Assembly: GCF_048771995.1 (NCBI RefSeq)
Contig: NC_133027.1
Span: 60,697,501 to 60,761,500 of the forward strand
Length of the DNA: 64,000 nt
From: Taeniopygia guttata
Taxonomy: Eukaryota > Chordata > Aves > Passeriformes > Estrildidae
Direction: 5' to 3'
Below the pieces are notes generated by a model. It did not search any database, was not told where the DNA came from, and was given only the letters and a program-made list of their open reading frames with translations. Shown one piece after another: positions 49,172 to 61,318 of this stretch; the stretch's first letter is position 1, and each line of letters begins with the position of its first letter. The translations under genes were made by a program, and so were the position numbers.

Positions 49172-49386
49172 AGGAAGAGTGTGAGGAATATTCCCCATGA
49201 GGAGGAAAGAGCAGCAGAGACAATGTGTGATGAACTGACCACATTCCCTGATGCCCTGTGTTGCTCAGGGGAAGGAGGGAGAGAAAATCAGGAATAAAGT
49301 TAAATCTGGGAAGAAGAGAGGGGTAGAGAGAAGGTGTTTTAAAGATTTGGGTTCATTTTGCATTATCCTACTCTGATTTGATTAGT

Positions 49387-49392
49387 AATAAA
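49387..49392 (+). terminator. LTR polyadenylation signal AATAAA
   Basis: A canonical hexamer in the 3' third of the LTR on the plus strand. Since the LTR is in the same sense as TIAM2, it could in principle cause premature polyadenylation of the host transcript. Another AATAAA lies at 49293-49298. Confidence 0.5.
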
Positions 49393-50349
49393 CTAATTTT
49401 TCCAAGTTGTGTTGGTTTTGCCTGTGACTGGTGAATGATTTCTCCCTGTGCTTATCTCAACCCATGACCCTTTCATAATATTTCTCTCCCCTGCTCAGCT
49501 GAGGAGGGGAGTGATCGAGCTGCTTTGGGGGACTCTTGGTGTCCAGCTAGGGTCAACCTACCACATGAATGTGTGTGTAAACAGGACAGAGGTGTACTGC
49601 AGCAGAGAAAAATTATGTTAAAAGATTTAAACCATGTTTTGTTTAACTCATTGTTATCAGTCCCATTTTTCTTCCAGACAGTTTTATCACAAGTATGTCA
49701 GTAGAATAAATCAAATGTACTAGTGCAATGGAGCTGTATGGGCAGATTTAGTCATGATACACTCACCATTTACTATGCTGGAAAGACTCTCATGCAATGT
49801 TTTCAGTGAAGTATTCCATGTTTTCTTTAAGTAGAGAGAAACATAATTCTAGTAGCATCAGAGTTTTGTTTTTTTTTTTTTAATAATGATTAAAAAAAGC
49901 ATGGAAGTGCTGGTCTGATCTTGAATTTCAATGATTTTTAGGAACATATATCTCCTTTCATACTTTTCCATCCTTGCAGCCAGCAAAAAACCAGAATATT
50001 ATATACTGGAACAAATTTGTACTTGCACATTTATAGCATCTTTCTTAATTTTGTGCAAATTCTATACAGTTTTGTTGCTAGTTTTACCTGGAAGAATAGT
50101 GGTTAATCAGCCTGTAAGAGAACTTTCACATTATTATTTGTGAACATCTTTGACAATATGAATTATATTGTAGAGCTAAATCTAAATATGAATGTTTAAA
50201 GAAAATACATTTGATAGAGTTTGGCTTTGCTAGTCCCCTTCTGCTTATCACTGGAAGTTGAAAGAATTTCAGTGTTGAACTTTTTGTTGTGTTTATGTCC
50301 TTAAGCTTTGCATTTGTAATCACCCATTCTCTAATACTAGCTTTTTTTT

Positions 50350-50366
50350 GGGGGGGGGGGGGGGGG
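50350..50366 (+). repeat. G17 homopolymer next to T8
   Basis: Seventeen consecutive G follow eight T, then aaGGGtgttGGG. Long G runs are uncommon in intron sequence and can form quadruplex structures. They are also prone to sequencing error, so the exact length is uncertain. Confidence 0.85.
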
Positions 50367-52230
50367 AAGGGTGTTGGGCTCTGTAGCTGATATTGGTGCT
50401 TTTATGCTTTTTGGGAATGGTCTGTAGAAGCAGATCCAAAGGAAGTCCCCTTCCACAGCAAAAGAAGGAAGAGGAGACAGGATATGGATGCTAAACTGAT
50501 CAACAACCCATACATCCTTCCTTCCTTTCGTTCTTCCCTCCCCATGTTAGTTCTGCATACAATGTAGGATGCAGTAGGATGTCTTTTTTCACCTTGGATT
50601 CTTTCCGTGTAACTTTTTTTAGGTTTTGCTATTTAAAATAACATTTACTGTCACTTCTCCATCGTCAGCAACTCATTCTGCCAACAGCAAATGTTATAAA
50701 AATGGGCAAGACTATATAGACCCACCTCTGACAGTCCTGTAGACTACAAAGAAAAAACAAAATGAGAAAATGAGGGTAAGGGCAGGAAAAGATGGGTCAT
50801 CTGGAAAAAACAATACAATATACAGTTTGTCTACTTTGGGTGCTATTATCCTGATTTCTTCTGTTTATATTGTTTGCTGATTATTTTACCCTATTTTCCT
50901 CTTCCCACATTTGTGCTCTCTCTTCATTGCTTGTGTAAGTTAGTTTTACTGCTCTGTAAAAGACAAATACATTTAATGGTCATTTTGTAAATTCAGGGAA
51001 ATAGTTGTTATTTTTTTTGTCACTAGCTAAATACCTGAAATCAAACTCTTGATACTTTATGCCATTGCAAAATATAGCTCAGGTGCATGCTGTTTGGAGG
51101 GGAGGAGGGCATTAAAACCCAGAAGGCAAGTAAAAAGAGCTCACCTGAGAAACAATAGGAAACAATATCCTTGACATCACCTTACCCTGAAAAAATGTTG
51201 TTTAAAAGTCAATTTAAGTTTTAGGGATTTGCTTACCCAGGAGTTCACAATGGTAGAAGTCAATAGGCATTCATGTGTACTCATATACAGAAGAGAGCCT
51301 CAGAATTACTTTAAAAGTCCAGAGGGAAGTAGAAAATTATTCAGGCTTGGTGGAAGAAGAGAGGTAAAAGCATAATGAAGTAAATATACAGGACAGACTC
51401 TTCCTTAAGGTCTTAAAGATGATGGATGGCTGGAGTGGAGTTCTATAAAATGTGTTTTTTCTGCAATAGTGATAACTCTTGGGGTATTGCATCTTACACA
51501 GGCTTTTACATATCAGGAGCAGCACCTGACTCTGGGACAAGGTAAAAAAAGCCTAGGGGGAGAAAAATGATGAGACCTTGTTTCTGCAAGGATAGGAAAA
51601 TGAGAAAGTGGTCAAGTATTTGGCATGTGGGTGCAAAATGTCAGCCCCGATGCTAAGCTTGACCCTGAGCACTTTAATAACTTATAGAAAAACCCAAGTC
51701 GACATTGTGCTGAGTTAGTTGCATGTCTTTCTCTGACTTGCCTCTGGAGTCTGTCAGCCATGTTTTGTCTTACCAAAAAGGCTCCTTGTGGGTTGCAAGG
51801 TGCTCTTTTGGGCCTAAATTCCCATTTTCCTCTCTACTTCAGTCCGTGTTGTTCAATTCTCTCTGAGAGGAACTGGTGCTGCTTTGCATTGACAGGACCA
51901 CAGCAACATCTAGGCAGCTAAATTCTGTTGTCCGTCCCAAGTTCTTTGTTGCAAGCTGTCATGATTTTAATGCAAGATGGGTGGCATTTGTTTTATTTAC
52001 TATTTCAGTTGGTGGTGTTAGCGATTAAATAAGAATCTTATCTTTCACTTAAAAATAAATCTCCAGAATTTGTAGGTGTTGAGAAAGAATTTGAAAATCT
52101 CGTAATGTGGCGTGAATTATATTCTGGAGGCTTAAAAACTAGGAAACAAAGCAGCAAACTTTAACCCTCCCCCTTTTATTTTATTGCTGTTTTACCATCT
52201 GAGGTTGCTGAAAATCCTTCTTCCTTTATC

Positions 52231-52250
52231 TTTTCTTTTCTTTTCTTTTC
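52231..52250. repeat. (TTTTC)4 microsatellite
   Basis: Four exact TTTTC units followed by a pyrimidine run and T9. Simple repeat in intron 12. Confidence 0.85.
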
Positions 52251-52969
52251 TTTCCTTTTTTTTTTGTTGGTTGTTTTACAATTTTTAGCTACATGGATTG
52301 ATAATACTGCAGATCAAAAATCACTTCTTCACTTCTAGGATTTTTAATTAAAATTGCCATGTGAACATCTCTGCGGATTTTCAGCAGCCAATTGAGGAAA
52401 TATAAAGAGAAATAACATAATTTTTAGATGAATGCTCAGCATTGTTGGATAGCTCTTGAGTTTAAATGTAAATGTTGCTGAAATCTTTACTCAGTAGGTA
52501 GAGCAGGGCAGTGCTCTAGTTTTTGCATTGTGCCAGCTACTGTGTAGATAGACTCCACACTTGAGAAAATGGTAAAGTGTTTGCAAGAAGGGATTGTATC
52601 TGTATTATGAATTATGGTGTTTGTTCCAGGGCAAAATTCTCTTTTTTTTTTTCTTAAATCTTTAAAGGATTCGGGACTAAGTCATGTTGAACAATGGTGT
52701 GTTCATCCAAGGAGAACTGCTGAGCGCATTTAATAATCTTCACTGGTTGTCTCAGCACAGAGGGTGCTGATTTTAGATAGTGCTGCCTTCAAAAGCTTGC
52801 TGTTAGCAAGAGCATTATGTTTATTTTGGAAATCAGATATGCACATTGATTCAGTCTCCCATGTCCAGCTGCTGTTTGGAAAGCAGAGTTTCAAGGCATA
52901 GTTGCTCCTTGCTTTGACCTCTCCCATTGTTTTCTGAGGGGTGGTGATGATGGCAAATTTTTAATTTCT

Positions 52970-53080
52970 TCTGGATGCGGCACTTAGTGTCCTGGTGGCC
53001 ATAGGTTAGGTCATAGGTTGGACTCAGTGGTCTCAGAGGTTTTTTCCAGCCTAATTGATTCTGTGATTCTTTCCTGCTGT
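52970..53080 (+). mobile_element. CR1 LINE 3' fragment, sense
   Basis: The stretch runs from about tgcggcacttagtgtcctgg through gttggactcagtggtctcag and ttttttccagcctaattgat to tctgtgattctttcc. It follows the avian CR1 3' tail in forward orientation, including a decayed terminal ATTCTGTGATTCT repeat. It ends about 110 bp before exon 13. Noncoding and diverged. Confidence 0.88.
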
Positions 53081-53186
53081 TGTAATTGTACTAGTCACTG
53101 AAAGTGTTGGCAGGTAAGAGCAGATACTTTTCCTGTTTCTGTCCTATAACCCTCTAATCTATTTATGTGTTTTATTTCAAATGCAG

Positions 53187-53290
53187 ACTTTAGTAACGTG
53201 CCTGACATCACATCCAGTTTGAAAAGGAGCAGTACTGATGGCACTCTGGACCAAGTGCCACACAGGGAGAAGACTGATCCACCCTTCAGG
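53187..53290 (+). CDS. TIAM2: TIAM2 coding exon 13 (linker before the DH domain)
   Basis: This exon encodes residues 1045-1079: DFSNVPDITSSLKRSSTDGT then LDQVPHREKTDPPFR. It matches mammalian DFSNVPDIT.GLKRSQTDGTLDQVSHREK. Acceptor tttcaaatgcag (AG 53185-53186); donor TTCAGG then gtaaga at 53291. The 104 nt plus one carried base make 35 codons, ending in phase 0. This is the last coding exon in the window. The next mammalian residues (SAEQITALC...) and the catalytic DH-PH tandem are not found downstream before 64000. Confidence 0.96.
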
Positions 53291-56200
53291 GTAAGAAAAT
53301 GCTTAACATAACAATCCTTATGAACCAAAAGGCAATGTTGTAGTATTAATGCTCTGCATTTTATTGGAAAGAATTTCACATATGGCATTAGCTTGAAAAA
53401 CATTGTATGCATATTAGCTGTACTTGGTGTTTTAGTATCTTGAGGTCACCCTGACAGGTTAGCATCTACAGCACAGCTGCTGCATCTGCAGGAGCAGTGT
53501 GATGGGGGCAAATGGCAAGCCGGTGGAGACTTGTCAAATTCATTCTTCTGTATGGCTTGAACCCAGTTCCTGCAGAGAACAGTAAAGCTGCTACAGCTTT
53601 CTAATTGATTCAGTTTGTTTTGTCTTCTCTTTTTGCTGATATTTCCAGGGCTTACACTTAATATTGGAATACTATGTCAGTAGTTTTAAACAGGGCTACC
53701 GGTTTGGAGAGGTGCAGTGTTTGAGAGACAGTGGTTGCCACTCTTTAATTTGGAGACCCTTTATGTGCCTGTAGTTCCTGTCTGAAGTGGCTGGACTAAT
53801 GGCTTTCTTTCTCTCAGCAAGGACTTTGTGGGCTGAGGCAGGAATGCCCAGAATTAGTGCCCACCTTCATGCACTGGTCTCCAAAGAGCAGCTTTTTGTC
53901 CATTTTGCTCTGAATCAGGCAAATTGTAGCCTGTCCAATTGAACTGCATATTGTTTCGAACCTCCCAGCTGCAAGTGTGGGTAGTGTTTTTGAGTTGGTG
54001 GCCATGATTTTACCTGGCATTGCCATTCTGACAACAGAAATGTGTTTTTAAATGCTGTTGATGAGTTGGTTGTATCTTCAAGCAAATTTGTGATAACACT
54101 TGTGTTAGCACTCTTGCATAACAAGAATGACGTTAAGAGTTTTTATGGTTCTGGAATACATTACTGTCGTATGCTGGGTTGTACGAAAAATTGGTAGAGA
54201 TGAGTGAGAATGTTAAAACTCAGAAGACTGGAGTAGGAAGGAAGATACATTGTGCTTCTAACCATACTTACTGAGAGGAGCTGTTAATCTTATTTTATTA
54301 ATTACTTCATAACCTACTTCAGTCTTATATAGGTGATTTTATGCCTTTTCCCTAGAGAATAAGGAGAAGCCCAGTGATTGTGGGTCTTCAGCCCATCTCC
54401 TGCTGCACAAGGGGATTTCCACAGAAATTATCTGTATCCTGTGTAAGGATTACTTATGCTTCCCCAAAGTCTTTGCAACCAGACAAGAACAAACTGTATT
54501 TTCTCCCCTTAGGACACATTGTTCCTTTGGAAGGACTATTGTGGATTTCTCTGCTCTGCTGTTTTAGGAATTCTGCTTGGCTTTAGGGGTGGGGATCTTT
54601 GTGGGAGCACAGCAGAAGTGACCACAAGGCTTAGGATACTTTGATGGCTGTTTTTACCAGGCTGGGCTCCCCTGAGTATCTTGTGGTATCCCTGCTCACC
54701 CAGATTATGCAGTGTCCCTTGTGCACTGTGTGGACATAAATGCTGACCTTCTGTCCTGCTGGAGGGGAGGAGATTCTGGGGCATCAGCTTTGCTCTAGCA
54801 GAAGAACAAAGCCAATCCTGATCGCCTGTGTCAAATACACCAGGTGCCAGAAAATTAGGGAGCGTTCCAAGGATTTAAATACACAGAGAACAATTGATGT
54901 ACACTAGTTGTTGCTTTTAATGCACTAAATTTGCTCCAATGCTCTAAATTACATGCTGCAATTAAAGCTAAAAAAAAGAGGGGAAAATGGACAGGTCTGC
55001 TCCCTTCCCTCCCTCCAGCCTCAAATTTGTCAGATTCAGCAGTTATCAGGGATTTTGCATGATTTGCTGAAGTAATTGCCCATCTGCATTGCAGTTCACT
55101 TCTTGAGCTGACATGCAGGTTTGCTAGTGTCATTTAAAAATTATCTGAGGCTGTCCTGGTTTTGTAGGTACAAGGGTGGAAAACAGCCTGGCAATCATAG
55201 GCAGTCAGACTGCAGCTGTAAACGAGTCTGTGACAGCTCTATAATTTCGGCAAATGGTTTGTAATTGATTGCTGTCTTTCTGTTGGAGGGTGCCTATTAC
55301 CGTCAGAGCTTTTTTTTTGACCCTTTTGATACCCCCAATAGATGTAGAAGTAAAGAAAACCCAAACCTAACATTTAAGTTCAGGTGGTGTATATTGTATG
55401 TGCTTTTGTGATTATGTATAGCAGGAATTAAAATTATTTCTGTTTTTATAGCCGTGATATGGGACTGCTCACCAGTTGAACAATAACTATTGCTAATAAA
55501 AGCTAGTTTGAGGAAATTGTGCAGCCTTGAAAAGTGTAGCATCTGGATTTGGGGTTGTGGATTCTTTTTTCCCTTTGCCTTCTGTTTCCTGCAAGTGCTG
55601 ACTTGACCTCCCACGCCTGTGGACACCATTAGTGCAGTAGGCAAGTAGGCGATGCTGCAGAAGTATGGGGGAGAGGAGCTCTGTAAGCACAGCTCTGTGG
55701 AGGAGAGGCTGGTGGTGCTGAGAGGTTCTGAGCACAGCCTGGAACAACAGGCAGTTTGGGATTATTTCAGGAGAGACACAAGCTAGAGATGCTCACTTTC
55801 CAGGTGACAGCAACTGTAGATGTGATTGTTTGGCTCTGAGGGAGCAGGCTCCTTTGAAGTTTGTTTGATTTTTGTCCCATAACATGTAAGTAAGTAAAAA
55901 ACAGTCTTGAAACTTCAGTTTTTGGTTTAATGGTTGCATGTCTGAATTTCTGGATTTTGTGTTTCTTGTTTGAAGCATTTTCATTTGTCTGTTTTTCACT
56001 TATTTTCACTTTATTTTCTTCTTCTCATACCAAATGAAGGTGAGGCATCATCTTAACTGAAAGTACAGTGAGGTGTTTCAGAGGTGCCTTACAATCTCAA
56101 AGCAATAGGTCCTTTGTTGTATGTGTACTACATTCAAACATGACTTCATTTAGTCAGTCATTGATGGATTTTTTATTTTTTTTTTGGTAGACTGAGATGT

Positions 56201-59049
56201 GAATTTAGGAGGGCAGGAGAGGCTAGTATTATTCTGGAAATGGAAGCTGTTCCTTAAGTTATAACATTTTATTAAAAATACATGGATAACAAGAACCATC
56301 CATTCCAGATGCACAGTTGTTCTGACAAGAATACAAGCTCTGTATTCTCTGGGATACCCCATTTGTACTTTAATACCTTTAACCTTATCTTCAATTTTAT
56401 TTAACAGGGATAGATATTATACTTGTAACACATTATGCTGCAGTACATTTTTGAACTGTATTAAAATACTGTTTATGTGGCAACAGCATGTTATCCTTGG
56501 TTTTGGTTCTGGAGTATGTTGATGTTCTTTTGATAGAAGAATATATGACCTCAGAAAATCTGTGAATTGAGCATACCTGTCAATGTAATTAAGTTTAGTT
56601 TGTGTTTAATCATTTTGAGAAGTAATTGTCTGTGCTCCTGGTGCTCATTTAAATCCTGGTATGTTGGCAGTTGCCAAGGATCAAGCTTTCTTTACATCAA
56701 AGTAGCATGAGGTTGAATGAACAAAAAATGCAAGTTATCCTTTAGCTAGTTATTTCTAATTGAAAACTATATTGGCTAGAAATGTTTTCTGTAGCCCACT
56801 GTTTGTTTTAAGATCAATAGTCTGTTACTGACTTGCTTATCTTTACTTTGTATTTTCAGTGTATTAAAAATAACCTTCTATGAAACATAGCTATAAGGGG
56901 AAATTTTACCATATAATTACCTATTATTTTAAGGTCTCTAGAAAGAGACCTGCTGTTATCTGACTTTTGGTTGCTCTGAATCTTTTAAATGTCATCAGAG
57001 AGATGCATTTCTGAAATCATATTAAACAGATATAAAGAAGTAACTTCATATAAATGCTTGTCTGAGAAGTGGAAGATGTGTTTTCACTTTAAGTATTTTA
57101 CAGATCATAAGAAAAAACCTTAGGGTATACTCTCTGCAAATATTTCACATAACTTCATTTTATACTCAGCTGTATCTTAGAGGTCTTTAAGAAACTCAAG
57201 AAACCCAGTAAAAATAGCTAGTGTGATGGCTTTTAATCATTCAGAAACAGTCAATGAATACTGAATGGTTTTATGGTGGCATCTTCAAAAATTAACATTG
57301 CAGGTGGAGAAATGGAAGCTGCTGTGTGAGAAATTTTGAATGTTAACAAGAACTGCTTTTGAAAGAATGGCCAACTGGTTTCATTTTATAAGGCTTTGAA
57401 ATGCTGCCATATTTCTTTCAAACAATGAAGTAAAATTGGTCCTGGGAATAAGTTGAATATAGAAACTTGGGTAAATTGCCTTTGCTGTTGCCTCTTGAAA
57501 TAGTCACTTTACTCTCAGCATGGGTTATTGATCATACATGAATCTGTGTATATGAGGACAAATCTATTCCCATCATCTCTTAATAAAGAAGAAATAAATT
57601 CTATACACTGCAGAGACAAAAACCATTCTTTTTCCTTGAGAATACCATTCTTAATGCAATGAATGGAAGTTATGGTTAAAAATCCTAGAACACCTTTCCC
57701 TAGCTTGAGCTTATTTAGATTATCTCAACTTCATCTGATAAGGAAATGAGAATTCGTGGCAAGTCTGATCAGCAGAGTTCATGACACTTTTGGCAAACGC
57801 AAATCTGTATCTCCTGCAGGAGGGAGCATTTTCATCAAATGCTTTCAGCTTTTCATGGGGATGAGGTGCAGGTCAATGCGATGGCCCTACTTGAAATGCC
57901 CATTTTTGCAGATACAGTGGACAAAAAGAAGGTAGAAAAAATATGTCCTTGTGTGTTTCAGAAGTCTTGTTTTTGGATGCTTGAGTTTCTTATGTAATAT
58001 CAAATTATCCTTCCAGTGTTTTTGGAGCTTGTGTGTTCTCTTTATTATGATGCCAATTGTGGCCAGTGCAGTGAGTACATTTCCATGAAGCCAGCAGGTC
58101 TGGGACCATGGTGAGAAATCTGGTTTTTGGCTTGCCTAAACGCAGCGCCATTTTTCGTGTTCAAGGAGCCAATGTGGACATATGCCTGACTTGGGCAACT
58201 GTTCAGGTTTTTTTGTAGCCCTTCCAATCAAAGGTATATGTGCAATTGAGCAGCTTATTTGCATATCTGATGGTGCACAGGAGGTGTGAATGCAGAGAGA
58301 GACTGGGTCAGAAAGCAAACTCATTTTCCAAGTTCTACGTCACGCAGCTACCTTAGGAAGCTTCCCAAAACAGTGCTTTCAACAGATGCAAAATACATGT
58401 GTTGGGATTTCAAAAAGGAAATCATTCTGTTATCTATTAGCTGATTTCACACAGCTATTTCTGTAATGCAAATCAGTGAGTATTGTAAAGAGTTTGCTGC
58501 CTTTTGTGATTTTGGCCTCTTGTATATACAACATAGCCATCACTGGAGGGGTGGTTTTCATAAGTTGAAGAAATTAACATTTTCTCTTCAAAATCTCTGA
58601 AGCTGATTTCAAAACCCCTCCATTAGTCCTAGGTACAATATACATTGAGGTCTAGGTTCAAGCCAGGATGGGAGAGAACGTATCTCATTGCTGGTCTGCC
58701 CGAATGGTCATTTGTTAAAGAAAAAAAGCGTGGTTTGATTTTTGGGGAGATGAAGGGGGTAACTGTGGCAATTGCTGTGGAATGGCAGGAGTGGAAGGTA
58801 GTTAGTAATCATTACTCATCCTTTCAGTCCAATCCCAACAGAAAATTCATGCAATTGTTCAATGTTGCAGAAGATTTGAATGGTACTTTTTCTTCCAGCA
58901 GAATGCAAGTGGATGCTAGGTATTATGTATTTCAGATTTATCACCTAGAAAACATTGTACATTGTAGCAGATGGGGTTTGGAGTAGTTCAGGGCATTATT
59001 ATTCAAAACACACCCAGCTGCTTTCTACTGCCACTGTCTGTAAATGTAA

Positions 59050-59090
59050 TCCTATTTATTATATGGATCATATATATTATATATATGTGG
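59050..59090. repeat. AT-rich TATATA low-complexity patch
   Basis: About 40 bp dominated by TATATA and TTATAT in intron 13. Simple sequence. Confidence 0.75.
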
Positions 59091-61275
59091 TGATTCATTT
59101 ATTTATTTTGATCTGGTGATGACTCTCATTGCTCTCAGAGATGAGTATGGGATCACCAGTCTGACTAGGTGCATATAAGCAGTGTATGTGAAATAATTTT
59201 GTTAATCAGACTGTAAAAATTAAAAATATTGGAAAGCAAATGTTAGTACTAACCAAGTAAACACCAACTACTGAGCTCCATTGAAAGAAAACCAAGCAGA
59301 AATGATCAGAAGCTCAACAGAGCCCCATATCCACTTCTTGTGTGGTGGCAATTCCAGCTGAATGTTGTGATGGCTTCTCATTAGCTCTGTTTTGCATTGC
59401 CTGGGCAGTTCCCACTTGAGCAGCATGTCATTAATTGCAGGAGAGCTGCCTGCCTGAAGGTTTACTCAACATCCTTAGGACATGAAGGATTTTTCCTTTA
59501 TTTTAATCAGGAATACTTCTTTTTAGCAGTTGATGACATCCAAAAGGCTGGGGAGTAGTCTGCAATTAACTTTTTTTTTTCTTTTTTACTTTGTAGGAGG
59601 GGGATTAACAACATGGTACTCTCAAAATCATCTATAGCCTCTGCAATCCAAGTGTCATTTTCTTCCAGATGTGACATGTGTTTAGGGAATCTCAGAGCTA
59701 ACATGGGAAAATAGCATGTTTCTCAGCAGTGGTTTCCTTGATTCATTTGTGCCTGGAGGGGACTGTTCTGCATTGAAAGCATGACAAGCCTGTGGGGAGT
59801 TCTGCTAATTATTGTGCTTCCCTTGCAGATAGCCCAGCCTATGGTTACCCTACCAGAGGTGGTGTCTCCAGCAGTGTGGACCCACTGCCTGACCCCTGCT
59901 CTCTTCCTGTGCCTTTTGAGAAGGGTATCAGTGGAACTATAGCCCTTCAGAAGTTCATAAGAATTTTGCAAATTAATCTAGGGTTCAGTGTATTAATTTA
60001 TTGCTCAGAGAAGACACCAGAAGTGGTAGACTACAGGTTACAGAAGCCTTACTATAAACCTACCAGTGAGTGCTACTGCCCAGTCCTGGTTTTCACTTTG
60101 TTGTGTTGATCCTGGTGTTCTGTATCCCCTGTGGATGGGCCAAAATTCAAATGTAAGAGCTGTGAGACTTGGCTAACACAGCGAAGGAGCTGCAAAACAA
60201 CAAGGCTTAAAGCATGGGAAATGCTATAGCTAATGTGAACCTGTAACCAGGTCAGGCTGTAGATGGAGACCTGCTTGTATAGTTACTGGTAGGGAGGCAT
60301 AAGAATGGTAGGAAAGAAGACCGAAGGGTCTGCACAGTATGTGCAGTTCCTGCATGCAGAGGTGTGACCTTGTGGGGCTTTGTTTTGTGCTATTACATTG
60401 AGGCCCTGGGGCTTAGGGGGAAGGGGTATTTGTTGTCTTTCCTCCAACTGAAGGAAACATCCTCTCAAAAGTACTGAGAGAGCTTTTGGTGTAAAACATA
60501 CAGATGGTTTTGATCAGGAAAAGAAATTGTGTTGATGCTTGCAAATGAAGGAAGCCAGTGGGAGAGGACTTACAACACAGCTTTTCTTTGTAGTCATCTG
60601 GGAAAAATCCATAAGGCTTACCTACAGATGAAAAGGGAAGCATATGACAGCCGCCCTGAGTCATTGCAACAGGATATGGTTAGCAGTGTCTCTGGAGACG
60701 CCCGTGACTTCACTGATGAAGGGCAGGAAGCTCTGCCTGGGAGCCCACCAGCCTCCAAAAGCAACCCCAGTCACCTGCAGTGCAGGATATGACGGCAGTG
60801 TTTCACTTTGCAGGGAAAGGCAGAGATATCTAATCACACTTCTGACAGACCCAGGGAAATGGGTGACCTCTCTGCCAGCTGCAGAATATTTGGTGGTTTG
60901 TTTTTTTTTTTAATCAAGATACTGTTCAGTTTCAGTGTTGACAGTAACGTATGTGTTTTTTTCCTTGCGATGCAAAAGCATCTAAACCCAATTTTAGTGC
61001 GTGCCAAGGTATGTGATGTGCCCAGCAGTTACCCATAGCACACAGAGTAACTTTAAATTTGCACAAAGTTTCAGTATAGGATTTCAGATAAATACTTCAT
61101 CCTAGATACCATCCTAACTTCAGTGAAGCTTTGATTCCTATTTTTCTCTGTCAGGAACATGGAATGACAAAGTTAGACCTGAAATACCAAAATTGAAATA
61201 CATCTGTTACCTGCAGCAAATTCTGCAAAATAAAAGATAACAAAAAGGTACACGAAAGAATCAAATAGGCAGAAG

Positions 61276-61279
<4 letters not shown>

Positions 61280-61314
<35 letters not shown>
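61280..61314. repeat. A35 homopolymer
   Basis: Thirty-five consecutive A. The roughly 130 bp upstream are A-rich unique sequence with one AATAAA-like site (near 61230) and no recognisable gene. A retroposed RNA tail is possible but unproved. Confidence 0.9.

Positions 61315-61318
<4 letters not shown>

Larger units (their letters stand above)
48544..49565 (+). mobile_element. solo LTR of an avian endogenous retrovirus, sense orientation
   Basis: A 1022-bp element opens TGTACTGGGTTTGTG and ends GGTCAACCTACCACA, the TG...CA termini of an LTR. On the plus strand it has a TATA-like tatttaaaaa (48701-48710) and polyadenylation signals AATAAA at 49293-49298 and 49387-49392. I recognise its organisation from LTRs common in bird, especially passerine, genomes; the class (ERVL-like) is inferred from memory. 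No gag, pol or env sequence adjoins it, so it is a solo LTR. Flanking duplications are imperfect (ctgat before, tgaat after), suggesting an older insertion. Minus-strand frames at 48684-49244 are translations of the LTR, not genes. Confidence 0.88.
39259..53186 (+). other. TIAM2: TIAM2 intron 12 (13.9 kb)
   Basis: The largest complete intron in the window, phase 1. It contains the long antisense CR1 copy (about 41205-42490), an A27 tract, a GC-richer segment ending in a consensus donor (about 43930-44224), the solo LTR (48544-49565), a G17 tract, a TTTTC run and a sense CR1 tail (about 52970-53080). Other stretches look like ordinary unique AT-rich intron. Confidence 0.85.

Noticed and set aside
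48684..49244. Minus-strand frames of 186 and 169 residues
   Set aside because: They lie entirely inside the solo LTR, antisense to it, and reflect the repeated GC-rich LTR units. No retroviral protein resemblance is seen.
60529..60792. Possible coding exon near 60594 with an acceptor-like tttctttgtag
   Set aside because: Exon 13 ends in phase 0. In that phase the segment meets a stop after six codons, it has no good donor, and its translation does not resemble the TIAM2 region expected next.
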